Source: Streptomyces sp. NBC_01317
GTDB lineage: Bacteria > Actinomycetota > Actinomycetes > Streptomycetales > Streptomycetaceae
NCBI RefSeq assembly: GCF_035961655.1
Contig: NZ_CP108393.1
Location: 3,145,501 to 3,209,500 of the forward strand
Direction: 5' to 3'
Length of the DNA: 64,000 nucleotides
Each line of letters opens with the position of its first letter. Within the stretch, counting starts at the first letter, position 1. Positions 1 to 7,580 of the stretch are shown here, piece after piece. Below the pieces are notes generated by a model that saw nothing but the letters and a program-made list of their open reading frames with translations, made no database searches and was not told where the DNA came from. The position numbers and the translations under genes were made by a program.

Positions 1-2
1 TC

Positions 3-1187
3 GGCTTCGACCAGATCTACTACAAGCTCGGCCGCTACAGCAGCCCCAAGGACGAGCAGGCCGGCGACCTCAACAAGCGCTTCGACGACTGGTGCGAGAC
101 CAACGGCCAGGAAGAGGCCGCGTCGGCGCGGCCCGGCGCCCGGATCTCCGACCCGTCGAGCTTCACCTGCACGGTCGCGGTCGGCGACGAGACACCCGAC
201 ACGCTCGCCCAGATGAAGACGGTGGTGGTCGGCCCCGGCGGCGCGCTGTACCTCACCGACGGGCACCACACCCTGACGTCCTTCCTGGAGACGCCCGACG
301 GCGGCCCGAAGACACACATCCGGCTGCTGGTCACGGGCAACCTGAGCGCGCTGCCCACCGCCGCGTTCTGGAAGACCATGCAGGACAACAAATGGGTCTG
401 GCTGCGGGACGAGAACAACGACCCGATCACCGTGGACCAGCTCCCCACCCGTCTCGGCCTGGCGTCCTTCCACGACGACCCGTACCGGAGTCTCGTCTAC
501 CTCACCCGTGACATCGGCTACCAGGCCCCGGCCGAGGCCGCCGAGTTCCTGGAGTTCTCCTGGGGCACCTGGCTGCGCGGGCGCCTGGACCTCGCCTCGT
601 ACGACCTCCGCGACCCCGCGTCGTACCTCTCCGCCGTCCGGACCGCCTCCGAGGCCATGTCCGCGACCCCGGGCGACACGGAGATCACTCCCGGGCTGAC
701 CGCCGACCAGGCGGGCCGGATGGCCGAGTGGAACGACGGGAAGAAGCCGACCGGCGGCGAGTTCGCGAAGCTGGGCCTCCCGCTCTCCGACAAGAAGCCC
801 GGCAAGCTGGCCTTCGCGCTGGACTACCGGGCCAAGGTCGCTGTCCCGCCCGCCTGCACGAAGACGCTGACCGGCGCGTACACCGGGCCGCTGGTGGTCG
901 CCTCCGGCGTCACCTGCCTCGACCGCGCCCGGCTGACCGGGCCCGTCGTGGTCCGCGCGGGCGCCTCGCTGGTGTCCAGGGGCGCGGACATCACCGGTCC
1001 CGTCCAGGCGGTGGGTGCCCGTACGGTCAGCCTCTGCGGTACGCGGCTGACCGGGCCACTGTCCGTCGTGAACACGACGGAGCGGCTGACGCTTTCGGGC
1101 CCCGGCTGCACCGCGAACGCCCTGAACGGGCCGGTCCAGCTGGTCGGCAACCCGGTCGAGGCGCCGGTGCCGGCTCTCGTCCCGTAA
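3..1187 (+). CDS. ParB/Srx-like domain protein, 5' end cut by window
   Basis: The frame is open from base 3, so the true start lies outside the window; 394 residues are visible. Residues about 65-125 contain the ParB/sulfiredoxin-like motif TDGHHTLTSF, the Asp-Gly-His type signature of ParB-fold nuclease/NTPase domains. The middle part (FSWGTWLRGRLDL) is a predicted globular region. The last ~115 residues hold about five degenerate repeats ending in TGP(V/L)xxV, which suggests a short beta-helix-like tail. It is a stand-alone gene followed at once by a strong hairpin terminator. ParB-like proteins of this kind are not chromosome-partition ParB; the substrate is unknown and the function should stay as domain level only. 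Confidence 0.75.
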   Translation, partial: GFDQIYYKLGRYSSPKDEQAGDLNKRFDDWCETNGQEEAASARPGARISDPSSFTCTVAVGDETPDTLAQMKTVVVGPGGALYLTDGHHTLTSFLETPDGGPKTHIRLLVTGNLSALPTAAFWKTMQDNKWVWLRDENNDPITVDQLPTRLGLASFHDDPYRSLVYLTRDIGYQAPAEAAEFLEFSWGTWLRGRLDLASYDLRDPASYLSAVRTASEAMSATPGDTEITPGLTADQAGRMAEWNDGKKPTGGEFAKLGLPLSDKKPGKLAFALDYRAKVAVPPACTKTLTGAYTGPLVVASGVTCLDRARLTGPVVVRAGASLVSRGADITGPVQAVGARTVSLCGTRLTGPLSVVNTTERLTLSGPGCTANALNGPVQLVGNPVEAPVPALVP

Positions 1188-1191
1188 CCGG

Positions 1192-1226
1192 GTCGGGCCG
1201 GCCGGACCATCCCCGGCCGGCCCGAC
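1192..1226 (+). terminator. Hairpin terminator after the ParB-like gene
   Basis: A perfect 14-bp stem (GTCGGGCCGGCCGG with its complement) encloses a 7-nt loop 4 nt after the stop codon. There is no U tract, which is usual for Streptomyces terminators. It separates this gene from the ABC-F attenuation region. Confidence 0.8.
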
Positions 1227-1289
1227 ACACAGCTTGGCCCGCGTCGCCCCGCCGCGTCTAATTCGGTGGGCGCCGCGGGGCGGCGCCGC

Positions 1290-1295
1290 TAGCAT
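1290..1295 (+). promoter_or_regulatory. -10 box of a leaderless transcript starting at the leader peptide
   Basis: TAGCAT lies exactly 7 nt before the ATG at 1303, the same geometry seen at many genes in this window. The transcript should therefore begin at or next to the leader-peptide start codon. No convincing -35 is visible. Confidence 0.6.
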
Positions 1296-1302
1296 CGGCG
1301 TC

Positions 1303-1329
1303 ATGTTCGCCCCCTACTTCTTCGTCTGA
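1303..1329 (+). CDS. Leader peptide MFAPYFFV upstream of the ABC-F gene
   Basis: This is an 8-codon ORF (Met-Phe-Ala-Pro-Tyr-Phe-Phe-Val) with its own -10 box at the leaderless distance. Its stop codon abuts a hairpin, and the ABC-F start lies 57 nt downstream. ABC-F resistance genes such as vga(A), vmlR and lmrC are known to be controlled by ribosome-mediated attenuation on short upstream ORFs. The ORF, spacing and hairpin are seen directly; the attenuator role is inference. Confidence 0.6.
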   Translation: MFAPYFFV

Positions 1330-1377
1330 TTCCGGACCCGCACCCCAGGTCCGAAGAATCCACCCGCCATCAGGGGA
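1330..1377 (+). promoter_or_regulatory. Candidate attenuator / Shine-Dalgarno masking region of the ABC-F gene
   Basis: Directly after the leader stop, bases 1330-1338 (TTCCGGACC) pair with 1348-1355 (GGTCCGAA), leaving one bulged C. The ribosome binding site of the ABC-F gene is AGGGGA at 1372-1377. Its AGGGG can pair with CCCCT at 1311-1315 inside the leader ORF. A ribosome stalled on the leader would cover CCCCT and free the binding site, or shift the hairpin balance. The pairings are read from sequence; the mechanism is inferred. Confidence 0.45.
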
Positions 1378-1386
1378 TGAAGAAGC

Positions 1387-3051
1387 ATGCGCGAACGCGC
1401 CCAACTCGCGATGAAGGACGTCTCGAAGGGGTACGGCGACCGGCCGGTCCTCGATCAGGTGTCGCTGACCGTACGACCCGGCGAGAAGGCCGGGATCATC
1501 GGGGAGAACGGCTCCGGGAAGTCCACGCTGCTCAGGCTGCTCGCCGGGGTGGAGCGACCGGACGACGGTGAGATCACGGTCCGTTTCCCGGGCGGGGCGG
1601 GCCATCTCGCCCAGACCCTCGACCTCTCCCGGCCCCTGGGCCGGGACCGTACCGTCCAGGACGCCGTCGACACCGCCCTCGCCGGCCTGCGCGACCTGGA
1701 ACGGCGGCTGCGCGCCGCCGAGGCGGCCCTCGGGTCGGCCGGACCCGCCGAACTGGCCGCGTACGGCAACCTGTTGACGACGTACGAGGAGCGCGGCGGC
1801 TACCGGGCCGAGGCCCGCGTCGACACCGCCCTGCACGCGCTGGGGCTCGCCCACCTGACCCGCGACCGCGCCCTGGACTCGCTGTCCGGCGGTGAGCGGT
1901 CGCGGCTGGCGCTGGCCTGCGTCCTGGCGCCCGCGCCGGAGCTGCTGCTCCTGGACGAGCCCACCAACCACCTGGACCTCCGGGCCACGGCCTGGCTGGA
2001 GGACCGGCTCAGGTCGCACCGGGGTACGGTCCTGGCGGTCACGCACGACCGTGTGTTCCTGGAGCGGATCGCGACCACGATCCTGGAGGTCGACCGCGAC
2101 ACCAGGGCCGTGACGCGGTACGGCGACGGCTGGACCGGCTACCGCACGGCGAAGGCCGCCGCCCGCCGGCGCCGGGTCCAGGATCACGCCGAGTGGCTCG
2201 CCGAGGTGTCCCGTACGGAGGAACAGGTCGCCGCGGCGGGACAGCGGCTCGCGGGCACCGGCAAGGACCCGGGCCAGGGCTTCGGCAAGCACCGCCGCTC
2301 GCACGAGACCAAGCTGTCGGGGCAGGTGAGGGCGGCCGGCGAGCGGCTGGGGCGGTTGCGCAGGGAGCCGGTACCCGCGCCGCCTGAACCATTGCGGTTC
2401 ACGGCGGCCCTGCGCGCGGGCCCCGGCCCGGCGGCGGTCGGCGAGACACTCGTCTCGCTCGAAGGAGTGACGGTAGGCGACCGGCTGCGGGTGGACGCGC
2501 TGCGGATCGAGACGGGCGCGCGGCTGCTGGTGACCGGTCCTAACGGCGCGGGCAAGTCCACCCTGCTGCGTGTCCTGGCGGGTGAACTGCGGCCGGACTC
2601 CGGTTCGGTGCTCCGGTCGGGCCGGGTCCGCAGGGGCGGGATCGGCTACCTGCCGCAGGAGTTGCCCGCCACCGCGTCGCCGCTGCCGCTGCTGTCCGCG
2701 TTCGCGTCGGGCCGCCCGGGGCCCCCGGACGAATACGCGGCCGAACTGCTCTCTCTGGGTCTGTTCCGAGAGGCGGATCTCCGGGTCCCGGTCGCCGCGC
2801 TCTCGATCGGCCAGCGACGCCGTCTGGAACTGGCCCGCCTGGTGACCCGGCCCGCCGAACTGCTGATCCTGGACGAGCCGACGAACCATGTGGCGCTCAG
2901 CCTGGTGGAGGAACTGGAGGAGGCGCTGGTGCCGTACGCGGGCGCGGTGGTGGTGGTCTCCCACGACCGCCGCTTCCGCGAGTCCTTCGAGGGCACGCAT
3001 CTGGAACTCCGCGCGGGCCGCGTCGCGGAGACAGCGCGGGTGGGCGACTGA
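1387..3051 (+). CDS. ABC-F ATPase, probable ribosome-protection (antibiotic resistance) type
   Basis: The product is a 554-residue soluble protein with two ABC ATPase domains and no membrane domain. NBD1 has Walker A GENGSGKST at residues 39-47, signature LSGGERSR near 165 and Walker B LLLLDEPTNH near 186. NBD2 has Walker A GPNGAGKST near 384, a variant signature LSIGQRRR near 470, and ILDEPTNH near 492. A charged linker between the domains corresponds to the P-site tRNA interaction motif region. ABC-F proteins act on the ribosome, either dislodging antibiotics or correcting stalled states. Start 1387 is chosen because AGGGGA sits 9 nt upstream; a second in-frame ATG at 1411 is possible. The leader peptide upstream fits drug-induced expression. 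The antibiotic class cannot be read from sequence. Confidence 0.85.
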   Translation: MRERAQLAMKDVSKGYGDRPVLDQVSLTVRPGEKAGIIGENGSGKSTLLRLLAGVERPDDGEITVRFPGGAGHLAQTLDLSRPLGRDRTVQDAVDTALAGLRDLERRLRAAEAALGSAGPAELAAYGNLLTTYEERGGYRAEARVDTALHALGLAHLTRDRALDSLSGGERSRLALACVLAPAPELLLLDEPTNHLDLRATAWLEDRLRSHRGTVLAVTHDRVFLERIATTILEVDRDTRAVTRYGDGWTGYRTAKAAARRRRVQDHAEWLAEVSRTEEQVAAAGQRLAGTGKDPGQGFGKHRRSHETKLSGQVRAAGERLGRLRREPVPAPPEPLRFTAALRAGPGPAAVGETLVSLEGVTVGDRLRVDALRIETGARLLVTGPNGAGKSTLLRVLAGELRPDSGSVLRSGRVRRGGIGYLPQELPATASPLPLLSAFASGRPGPPDEYAAELLSLGLFREADLRVPVAALSIGQRRRLELARLVTRPAELLILDEPTNHVALSLVEELEEALVPYAGAVVVVSHDRRFRESFEGTHLELRAGRVAETARVGD

Positions 3052-3423
3052 CCTGGGGGGCGCGTCAAAGGGGAGGCTGTTGCTGGTGATGTCGCTGGTG
3101 ATGGTGGGCTGGGGGCGGCTGGGACCGCCGGGCTTGGTGCTCGGCCGGGGTCGTGACTACAGAGATTTCTTGGCTGGTGCCGGTGCGGGGCTGAGCGAGG
3201 CGCACGTGGCGGGTGATCGGTCGGCCTGCCCGCCGTCGTGGCCGGCTTTCTCTGGTTGCCGCCAGAACCCTCATGCCTCGCGGAGTGGCGTGCTGTTCGC
3301 CCATGGGGACGGAGGAAGGAGCGCATGCTGGACGTAACCGTCCGGTCTGTACGCGCGGCAAGTGCGCGTGTCTGACGTCAGGAGCCGGAGGCCACTTCGC
3401 GGCCACACCCTAGGGTGAGAGCC
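3052..3423 (+). other. Intergenic stretch without a confident gene; -10 box at its end
   Basis: This stretch between the ABC-F gene and the next gene is less coding-like than its surroundings, and no frame shows convincing codon bias. The only clear signal is TAGGGT at 3411-3416, 7 nt before GTG 3424, which is a probable leaderless promoter. No hairpin terminator stands out after the ABC-F gene. Confidence 0.5.
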
Positions 3424-5607
3424 GTGCGCATGAGCGAGGAGACGGCGGAAGAGGACCCGAGGGCCGGGGCGGGGGAGGGACCGACTTCCACGACCGGAAG
3501 GGGGGCGGGGCCCCGGCCCGGGACGGGAGCGGGATCCCGGTCCGGCGCGGGGGCGGGGGCAACGTCTCGAACCGAGCCCGCACCCCGGCCCGAGCCACGG
3601 GGTCGGCCCGAGGCCGCACGCCGGACCGAGAAGACGGGCCGCCCCGAGCCCGGGTCCGGGACCCGGACAGGACCCGGGCTCGGGGCCAAGGCAGGGAGTC
3701 GAGCCGCGCGTCGGGCCAAGACGACAGCCCGGACCGAGCCCGCGCTTCGGACCGGGACAACGTCCCGAACCGAGACAGCGGGCCGGACCGAGCCCCAGGC
3801 CCGGACCGGAGCCGCACCGCAGGCCGGGGAAGCGAGCCAGGCCCCGCTGCGGGCCGAGGCGGCTGGGTCGGGCCCGCCGCCGTCGGTCGGGGCCGCGGCG
3901 GGGACCCTGCCCGACGGCCGGGCCGCCGACGCGCGCGGTCTCCCGGGCCCCGGCCCGGTCACGCGCACCGGCACCACCGACCTCCCGTGGCGCGTGCCGC
4001 TGCTCGTCACCGGGGTCGCCGTTCCCTTCTACGTGTTCTGGGCCGTCTTCCTCGCCACCGGTGGGGGCGATCTCGCCGCCCAGCTCGCCTGGGCCGGGTT
4101 CATGGCGCGGCATCCCGGGTCCGCGTACAACCTCTCCTGGTACGGCGGTACGCACACCGCCAACTACAGCGTCCTCGCTCCCCCGCTGATGGCACTCCTC
4201 GGCGTCAGGACGACGTCCGTGCTGGCGGGGCTCGCCGGGACGTGGGCCATGGCTGCCCTGTTCGTACGGGCGAAAGTCCCCCACGCCCTGTGGCCCGCGC
4301 TGCTGGGCGCGCTCGTGCTCTGGTGCAACGTGGCGTCCGGACGGACCACGTTCGCGCTGGGTGCCGCTGTCGGGCTGCTGGGTCTGCTCGTGATCCTCCG
4401 GCCGGAGGAGGGGTCGGCGCGGCCGTCGGTCGTCCTTGCCGCAGTGCTGTCCGTTCTCACCGCGCTCGCCAGCCCCGTCGCCGCCCTGTTCCTCGTCGTG
4501 GCCGGGGCCGCGTACCTGCTCGACCGGCAATGGGGGAAGGCCGCCGCACTGATCACCCCGCCCTTCGTGACGGTCGGCGTGGTGACGCTGCTCTTCCCGT
4601 TCCACGGCGAACAGCCCATGGCGACGGAGAAGTTGTACATGCCGCTCACCGCCGGCGCGGCCGTCTGGCTCGCCGCGCCGCGCGGCCCGCGCGGCTGGCG
4701 CACCGTGCGGTACGGCGCCGCCGTCTACGCGGCCGGCGTTCTCCTGACCTACTCGATCGCCTCGCCGATCGGCACGAACGTCGAACGGCTGATAGGGGTC
4801 GGCGGACCGCCGGTGCTGCTGGCGGCGCTGCTGACCCGCGGCCTCGAACCGTCCCGGTTGAGGGATCTCGTACGCGGGAGTCGCCCATGGGCCCCCCGCC
4901 GCGCCCTCCCCCACCTCGTCCTCACCGCCGCCGTGGTCCTGAACACCGGCTGGGTGATCGACAAGACCGACGACGACCTGGGCGTCTCCAACTCCGTGCC
5001 GTCCTGGGCCGCCCACCCCGAAGGCGTGCTCGCCGCGCTCGACCGGCTGGGCGCGGACCGCACCCGCGTCGAGGTCGTCCCGGCCCGCAACCACCGCGAG
5101 GCCGACGTCCTCGCCCCGTACGTCACCATGGCCCGAGGCTGGAACCGCCAGCTCGACGTCGAGCGCGGCCGGCTCTTCTACGACGGCACCTTCTCCGCCG
5201 CCACGTACCGCGCCTGGCTGGACCGCTGGGCGGTGGGCCTCGTCGTCCTGCCGGCAGCACGCCCCGACAGCCCCGCCGCAGCCGAGGCCGCGCTCGTGCG
5301 GAACGACCCGCCGGACTGGCTGGAGCCGGTGTGGCACGACAGCGGATGGGCGGTCTACCGGGTACGGAACGCCGTGCCGCTGGTGTCCGCCCCGGCGACC
5401 GTGGTGCGGAGCGGTGACGCGGATCTGGTGCTGCGGATGCCCGCGGCCGGCTCGGTGACGGTACGGATCGCCTACTCGCCCTGGCTCAGGGCGCCGGGCG
5501 CGTGTGTGGAGCGGTCGGGCGACTGGACCCGGCTGACGGTCCCGGGGGGCGGTGAGTACCGGCTGGGGTCGGCGTACCGGCTGCCCCGGTCGAACGGCTG
5601 CGGCTGA
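3424..5607 (+). CDS. Multi-pass membrane protein with long Arg/Thr-rich low-complexity N-terminus
   Basis: The product is about 727 residues. Residues 1-185 are low-complexity, made of recurring R-T-E/G-x-G-P type units, hydrophilic and probably disordered and cytoplasmic. Roughly ten hydrophobic helices follow, from LLVTGVAVPFYVFWAVFLA (about 195) to about residue 500. The conserved-looking loop HPGSAYNLSWYGGTH follows the first helix. The C-terminal ~200 residues are soluble and end in a beta-rich segment. The plan resembles large actinobacterial integral membrane proteins of the glycosyltransferase-C/PMT-like shape, but I see no catalytic motif that settles this. GTG 3424 is preferred because TAGGGT lies 7 nt upstream; ATG 3430 is an alternative. 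It converges on the GNAT gene. Confidence 0.7.
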   Translation: MRMSEETAEEDPRAGAGEGPTSTTGRGAGPRPGTGAGSRSGAGAGATSRTEPAPRPEPRGRPEAARRTEKTGRPEPGSGTRTGPGLGAKAGSRAARRAKTTARTEPALRTGTTSRTETAGRTEPQARTGAAPQAGEASQAPLRAEAAGSGPPPSVGAAAGTLPDGRAADARGLPGPGPVTRTGTTDLPWRVPLLVTGVAVPFYVFWAVFLATGGGDLAAQLAWAGFMARHPGSAYNLSWYGGTHTANYSVLAPPLMALLGVRTTSVLAGLAGTWAMAALFVRAKVPHALWPALLGALVLWCNVASGRTTFALGAAVGLLGLLVILRPEEGSARPSVVLAAVLSVLTALASPVAALFLVVAGAAYLLDRQWGKAAALITPPFVTVGVVTLLFPFHGEQPMATEKLYMPLTAGAAVWLAAPRGPRGWRTVRYGAAVYAAGVLLTYSIASPIGTNVERLIGVGGPPVLLAALLTRGLEPSRLRDLVRGSRPWAPRRALPHLVLTAAVVLNTGWVIDKTDDDLGVSNSVPSWAAHPEGVLAALDRLGADRTRVEVVPARNHREADVLAPYVTMARGWNRQLDVERGRLFYDGTFSAATYRAWLDRWAVGLVVLPAARPDSPAAAEAALVRNDPPDWLEPVWHDSGWAVYRVRNAVPLVSAPATVVRSGDADLVLRMPAAGSVTVRIAYSPWLRAPGACVERSGDWTRLTVPGGGEYRLGSAYRLPRSNGCG

Positions 5608-5622
5608 AGAGCCGTACCGCTC

Positions 5623-6606
5623 CTACAGCTTGGCCTGGAACAGACCCACCGGCCGCTCCCTGCGGTAGCCGAGCCCCTCGTTCACGGCGATCATCGACGT
5701 GTTGCTGTCGGCGACCGTCGTGCTGATCTCCCTTATGCCGGGGTGCAGTTCGTGCAGCGTCCCGAGGAGATGGCGTTTGACCGCGCGGCCGAGTCCCCGG
5801 CCGCGGTGGGACGGTACGACCACCGTGTCGTACTGGACGGCGCGCGTGCCCGCCGGGTCGCGCAGGACCAGTTCCGTGTAGCCGACCACGGCGTCACCCG
5901 CCGTCGTGTCGAGCACGGCCGAGGTGAGGATCGCCCCGCCCCGGTCCTCGATGAGCCGGGCCGCGGCCCGCACTCTCCGTACGTCCCAGCTCGATACCCG
6001 CTCCTCGAGGGCCCCGCCCGGCGTGTCCTCCATCGCGTCGTGCGCGCGGGCGAAACCTTCCGCCAGGTCGTCGGGGACCACCCCCGACCAGTCGGCGAAG
6101 CGCAGCCCGGCGGGGAGCGCCGGCTCGGGGACCTCGTCGAGGGTCTGCCGGACCCGCATCACGTACCAGCCGAGCGGGAGCACGTTCGCGAAGCCGAGGC
6201 TGTCGACGAACGCCTCGCCCGCGCCGCCCAGTTCGAGCACCGTCGAGACCGAGGTCCGCCCGGCGGCGGCGAGTTCGTCCCGTATCGCGGTCCAGAGCGC
6301 GGCACCGACACCACCCCGTCGGGCGTCGGGCCGCACCACCAGGACGTCGAGGAAAGCGGTCTGGAGATGGGGCTCCTCGGTGAAGAGGAGAAGGGAGGCG
6401 ACCCCGTCGTACGAACCGTCCGCCGCCGTCGACACGACGTGCGCGTTCCGTCCGCTCACCGGAGGCAGCCGCAGCTTCCCCGCCGTCTCGGACCGGCTGG
6501 GCTCGGGGACGGACGCCGGGAGATCGAGGACGTGGGCCGCGGTGATCACCGCGTGCCAGGCGTCCGTCTCGGCATCCGTGGGCGGGCTTCCCAGAGTGAT
6601 CAGCAT
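5623..6606 (-). CDS. Tandem GNAT-family N-acetyltransferase
   Basis: The product is 327 residues with two GNAT folds. The N-terminal domain has the acetyl-CoA loop VRPDARRGGVGAAL near residue 94. The C-terminal domain has the stronger motif VVVPSHRGRGLGRAVKRHL near 270, followed by the typical DSNTSMIAVNEGLGYRRE end. Two-domain GNATs of this size include mycothiol synthase-like and many uncharacterised acetyltransferases. The acceptor is unknown, and the ending of this protein is not the MshD signature. A TAGGTT -10 box lies 6 nt before the ATG, so the mRNA is probably leaderless. Confidence 0.85.
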   Translation of the reverse strand: MLITLGSPPTDAETDAWHAVITAAHVLDLPASVPEPSRSETAGKLRLPPVSGRNAHVVSTAADGSYDGVASLLLFTEEPHLQTAFLDVLVVRPDARRGGVGAALWTAIRDELAAAGRTSVSTVLELGGAGEAFVDSLGFANVLPLGWYVMRVRQTLDEVPEPALPAGLRFADWSGVVPDDLAEGFARAHDAMEDTPGGALEERVSSWDVRRVRAAARLIEDRGGAILTSAVLDTTAGDAVVGYTELVLRDPAGTRAVQYDTVVVPSHRGRGLGRAVKRHLLGTLHELHPGIREISTTVADSNTSMIAVNEGLGYRRERPVGLFQAKL

Positions 6607-6708
6607 GAACCGAACCTACGCGTACGGGGGTGACGACGCCCGCGAGTTGTGGCGGGACGTCCGGGCAGGGGCGCCGCCCCACGGACCTCGGGTCTGTCGC
6701 CCCGGACC

Positions 6709-7395
6709 TCAGGCGGCGGTCGCGTTCTCGGTCACCGTGACCTTCCCCTTGCGGATGGTGGCGAGCCGGGGAGCACGGCGGGCGATGGAACTGTCGTGCG
6801 TGACCATGATGAAGGTCAGCCCGTGCTCTTTCCAGAGGCCCTCCAGCAGTTCCATGATCTCGTCACGCATCGACTCGTCCAGATTTCCCGTGGGTTCATC
6901 CGCGAGCAGCACCTTCGGGCGTTTCACCAGGGCGCGGGCGATGGCGACGCGCTGCTGCTGTCCGCCGGACAACTCGCCCGGTACGTGGCTGAGTCGCTCA
7001 CCGAGGCCCACGGACTCCAGCGCCTCGGCTGCCTGTTGGCGCCGGGCGGCCCCCTTGAGGCCGAGCGGGACGAGCGCCGTCTCGACGTTCTCCTGCGCGG
7101 TGAGGGTGGGGATGAGGTTGAAGCTCTGGAAGACGAAACCGATGGATTCGGCGCGCACCTTGGTGAGCCGGGCCTCGGACAGGCCGGCCAGGTCGACGCC
7201 GTCGAGTTCGACGGAGCCCGCGGTCGGCCGGTCGAGCGCGCCGAGCATCTGGAGCAGCGTGGACTTGCCACCGCCGGTGGGGCCCTGGATGACCAGCCGG
7301 CCGCCGTCCTCGATGGTCAGATCGACGCCGGCGAGCGCGTGGACGGGCTTCTTTCCCCGGTGGTAGACCTTGGTGACGCCTTTGAGCTGGTACAT
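6709..7395 (-). CDS. ABC transporter ATP-binding protein (MacB/LolD type)
   Basis: The product is 228 residues. Walker A GPTGGGKST is at 38-46, the Q-loop region VFQSFNLIPTLTAQEN near 88, signature LSGGQQQRVAIARAL near 140 and Walker B LLADEPTGNLD near 164, followed by VTHD. The LFxSFNLIP-like Q-loop and the DEPTGNLD sequence are typical of MacB/LolD/FtsE-like ATPases that power mechanotransmission-type export. AGGAG lies 7 nt before the ATG. It lies 185 bp downstream of, and in the same direction as, the FtsX-like permease gene, its obvious partner. Confidence 0.9.
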   Translation of the reverse strand: MYQLKGVTKVYHRGKKPVHALAGVDLTIEDGGRLVIQGPTGGGKSTLLQMLGALDRPTAGSVELDGVDLAGLSEARLTKVRAESIGFVFQSFNLIPTLTAQENVETALVPLGLKGAARRQQAAEALESVGLGERLSHVPGELSGGQQQRVAIARALVKRPKVLLADEPTGNLDESMRDEIMELLEGLWKEHGLTFIMVTHDSSIARRAPRLATIRKGKVTVTENATAA

Positions 7396-7580
7396 CGTGC
7401 AACTCCTGCGGTACGAGGGGGAAACGAGGGTGGGGTGGGACAGGGGGCGGGGGTACGGAAGCCGGACGTACGGAGGCCGGGGTACGGGCGGGCAGCCGGG
7501 CCAGGGCGAAGAGCCCGGCTACGGACGATGGTCCCGGCGCACATGCGGACGGTGGTCCCCGCGCGAACTGGAGCGCCGGG

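Noticed and set aside
1258..3000. Very long open frame antisense to the ABC-F gene (and similar ones antisense to 3.3-5.3, 39.9-41.6 and 18.7-21.2 kb)
   Set aside because: High-GC composition leaves antisense frames open. The sense frames hold clear domain motifs and the antisense ones do not.
3052..3410. Transposase remnant
   Set aside because: Composition differs a little from the surroundings, but I see no transposase motif and no terminal inverted repeat.
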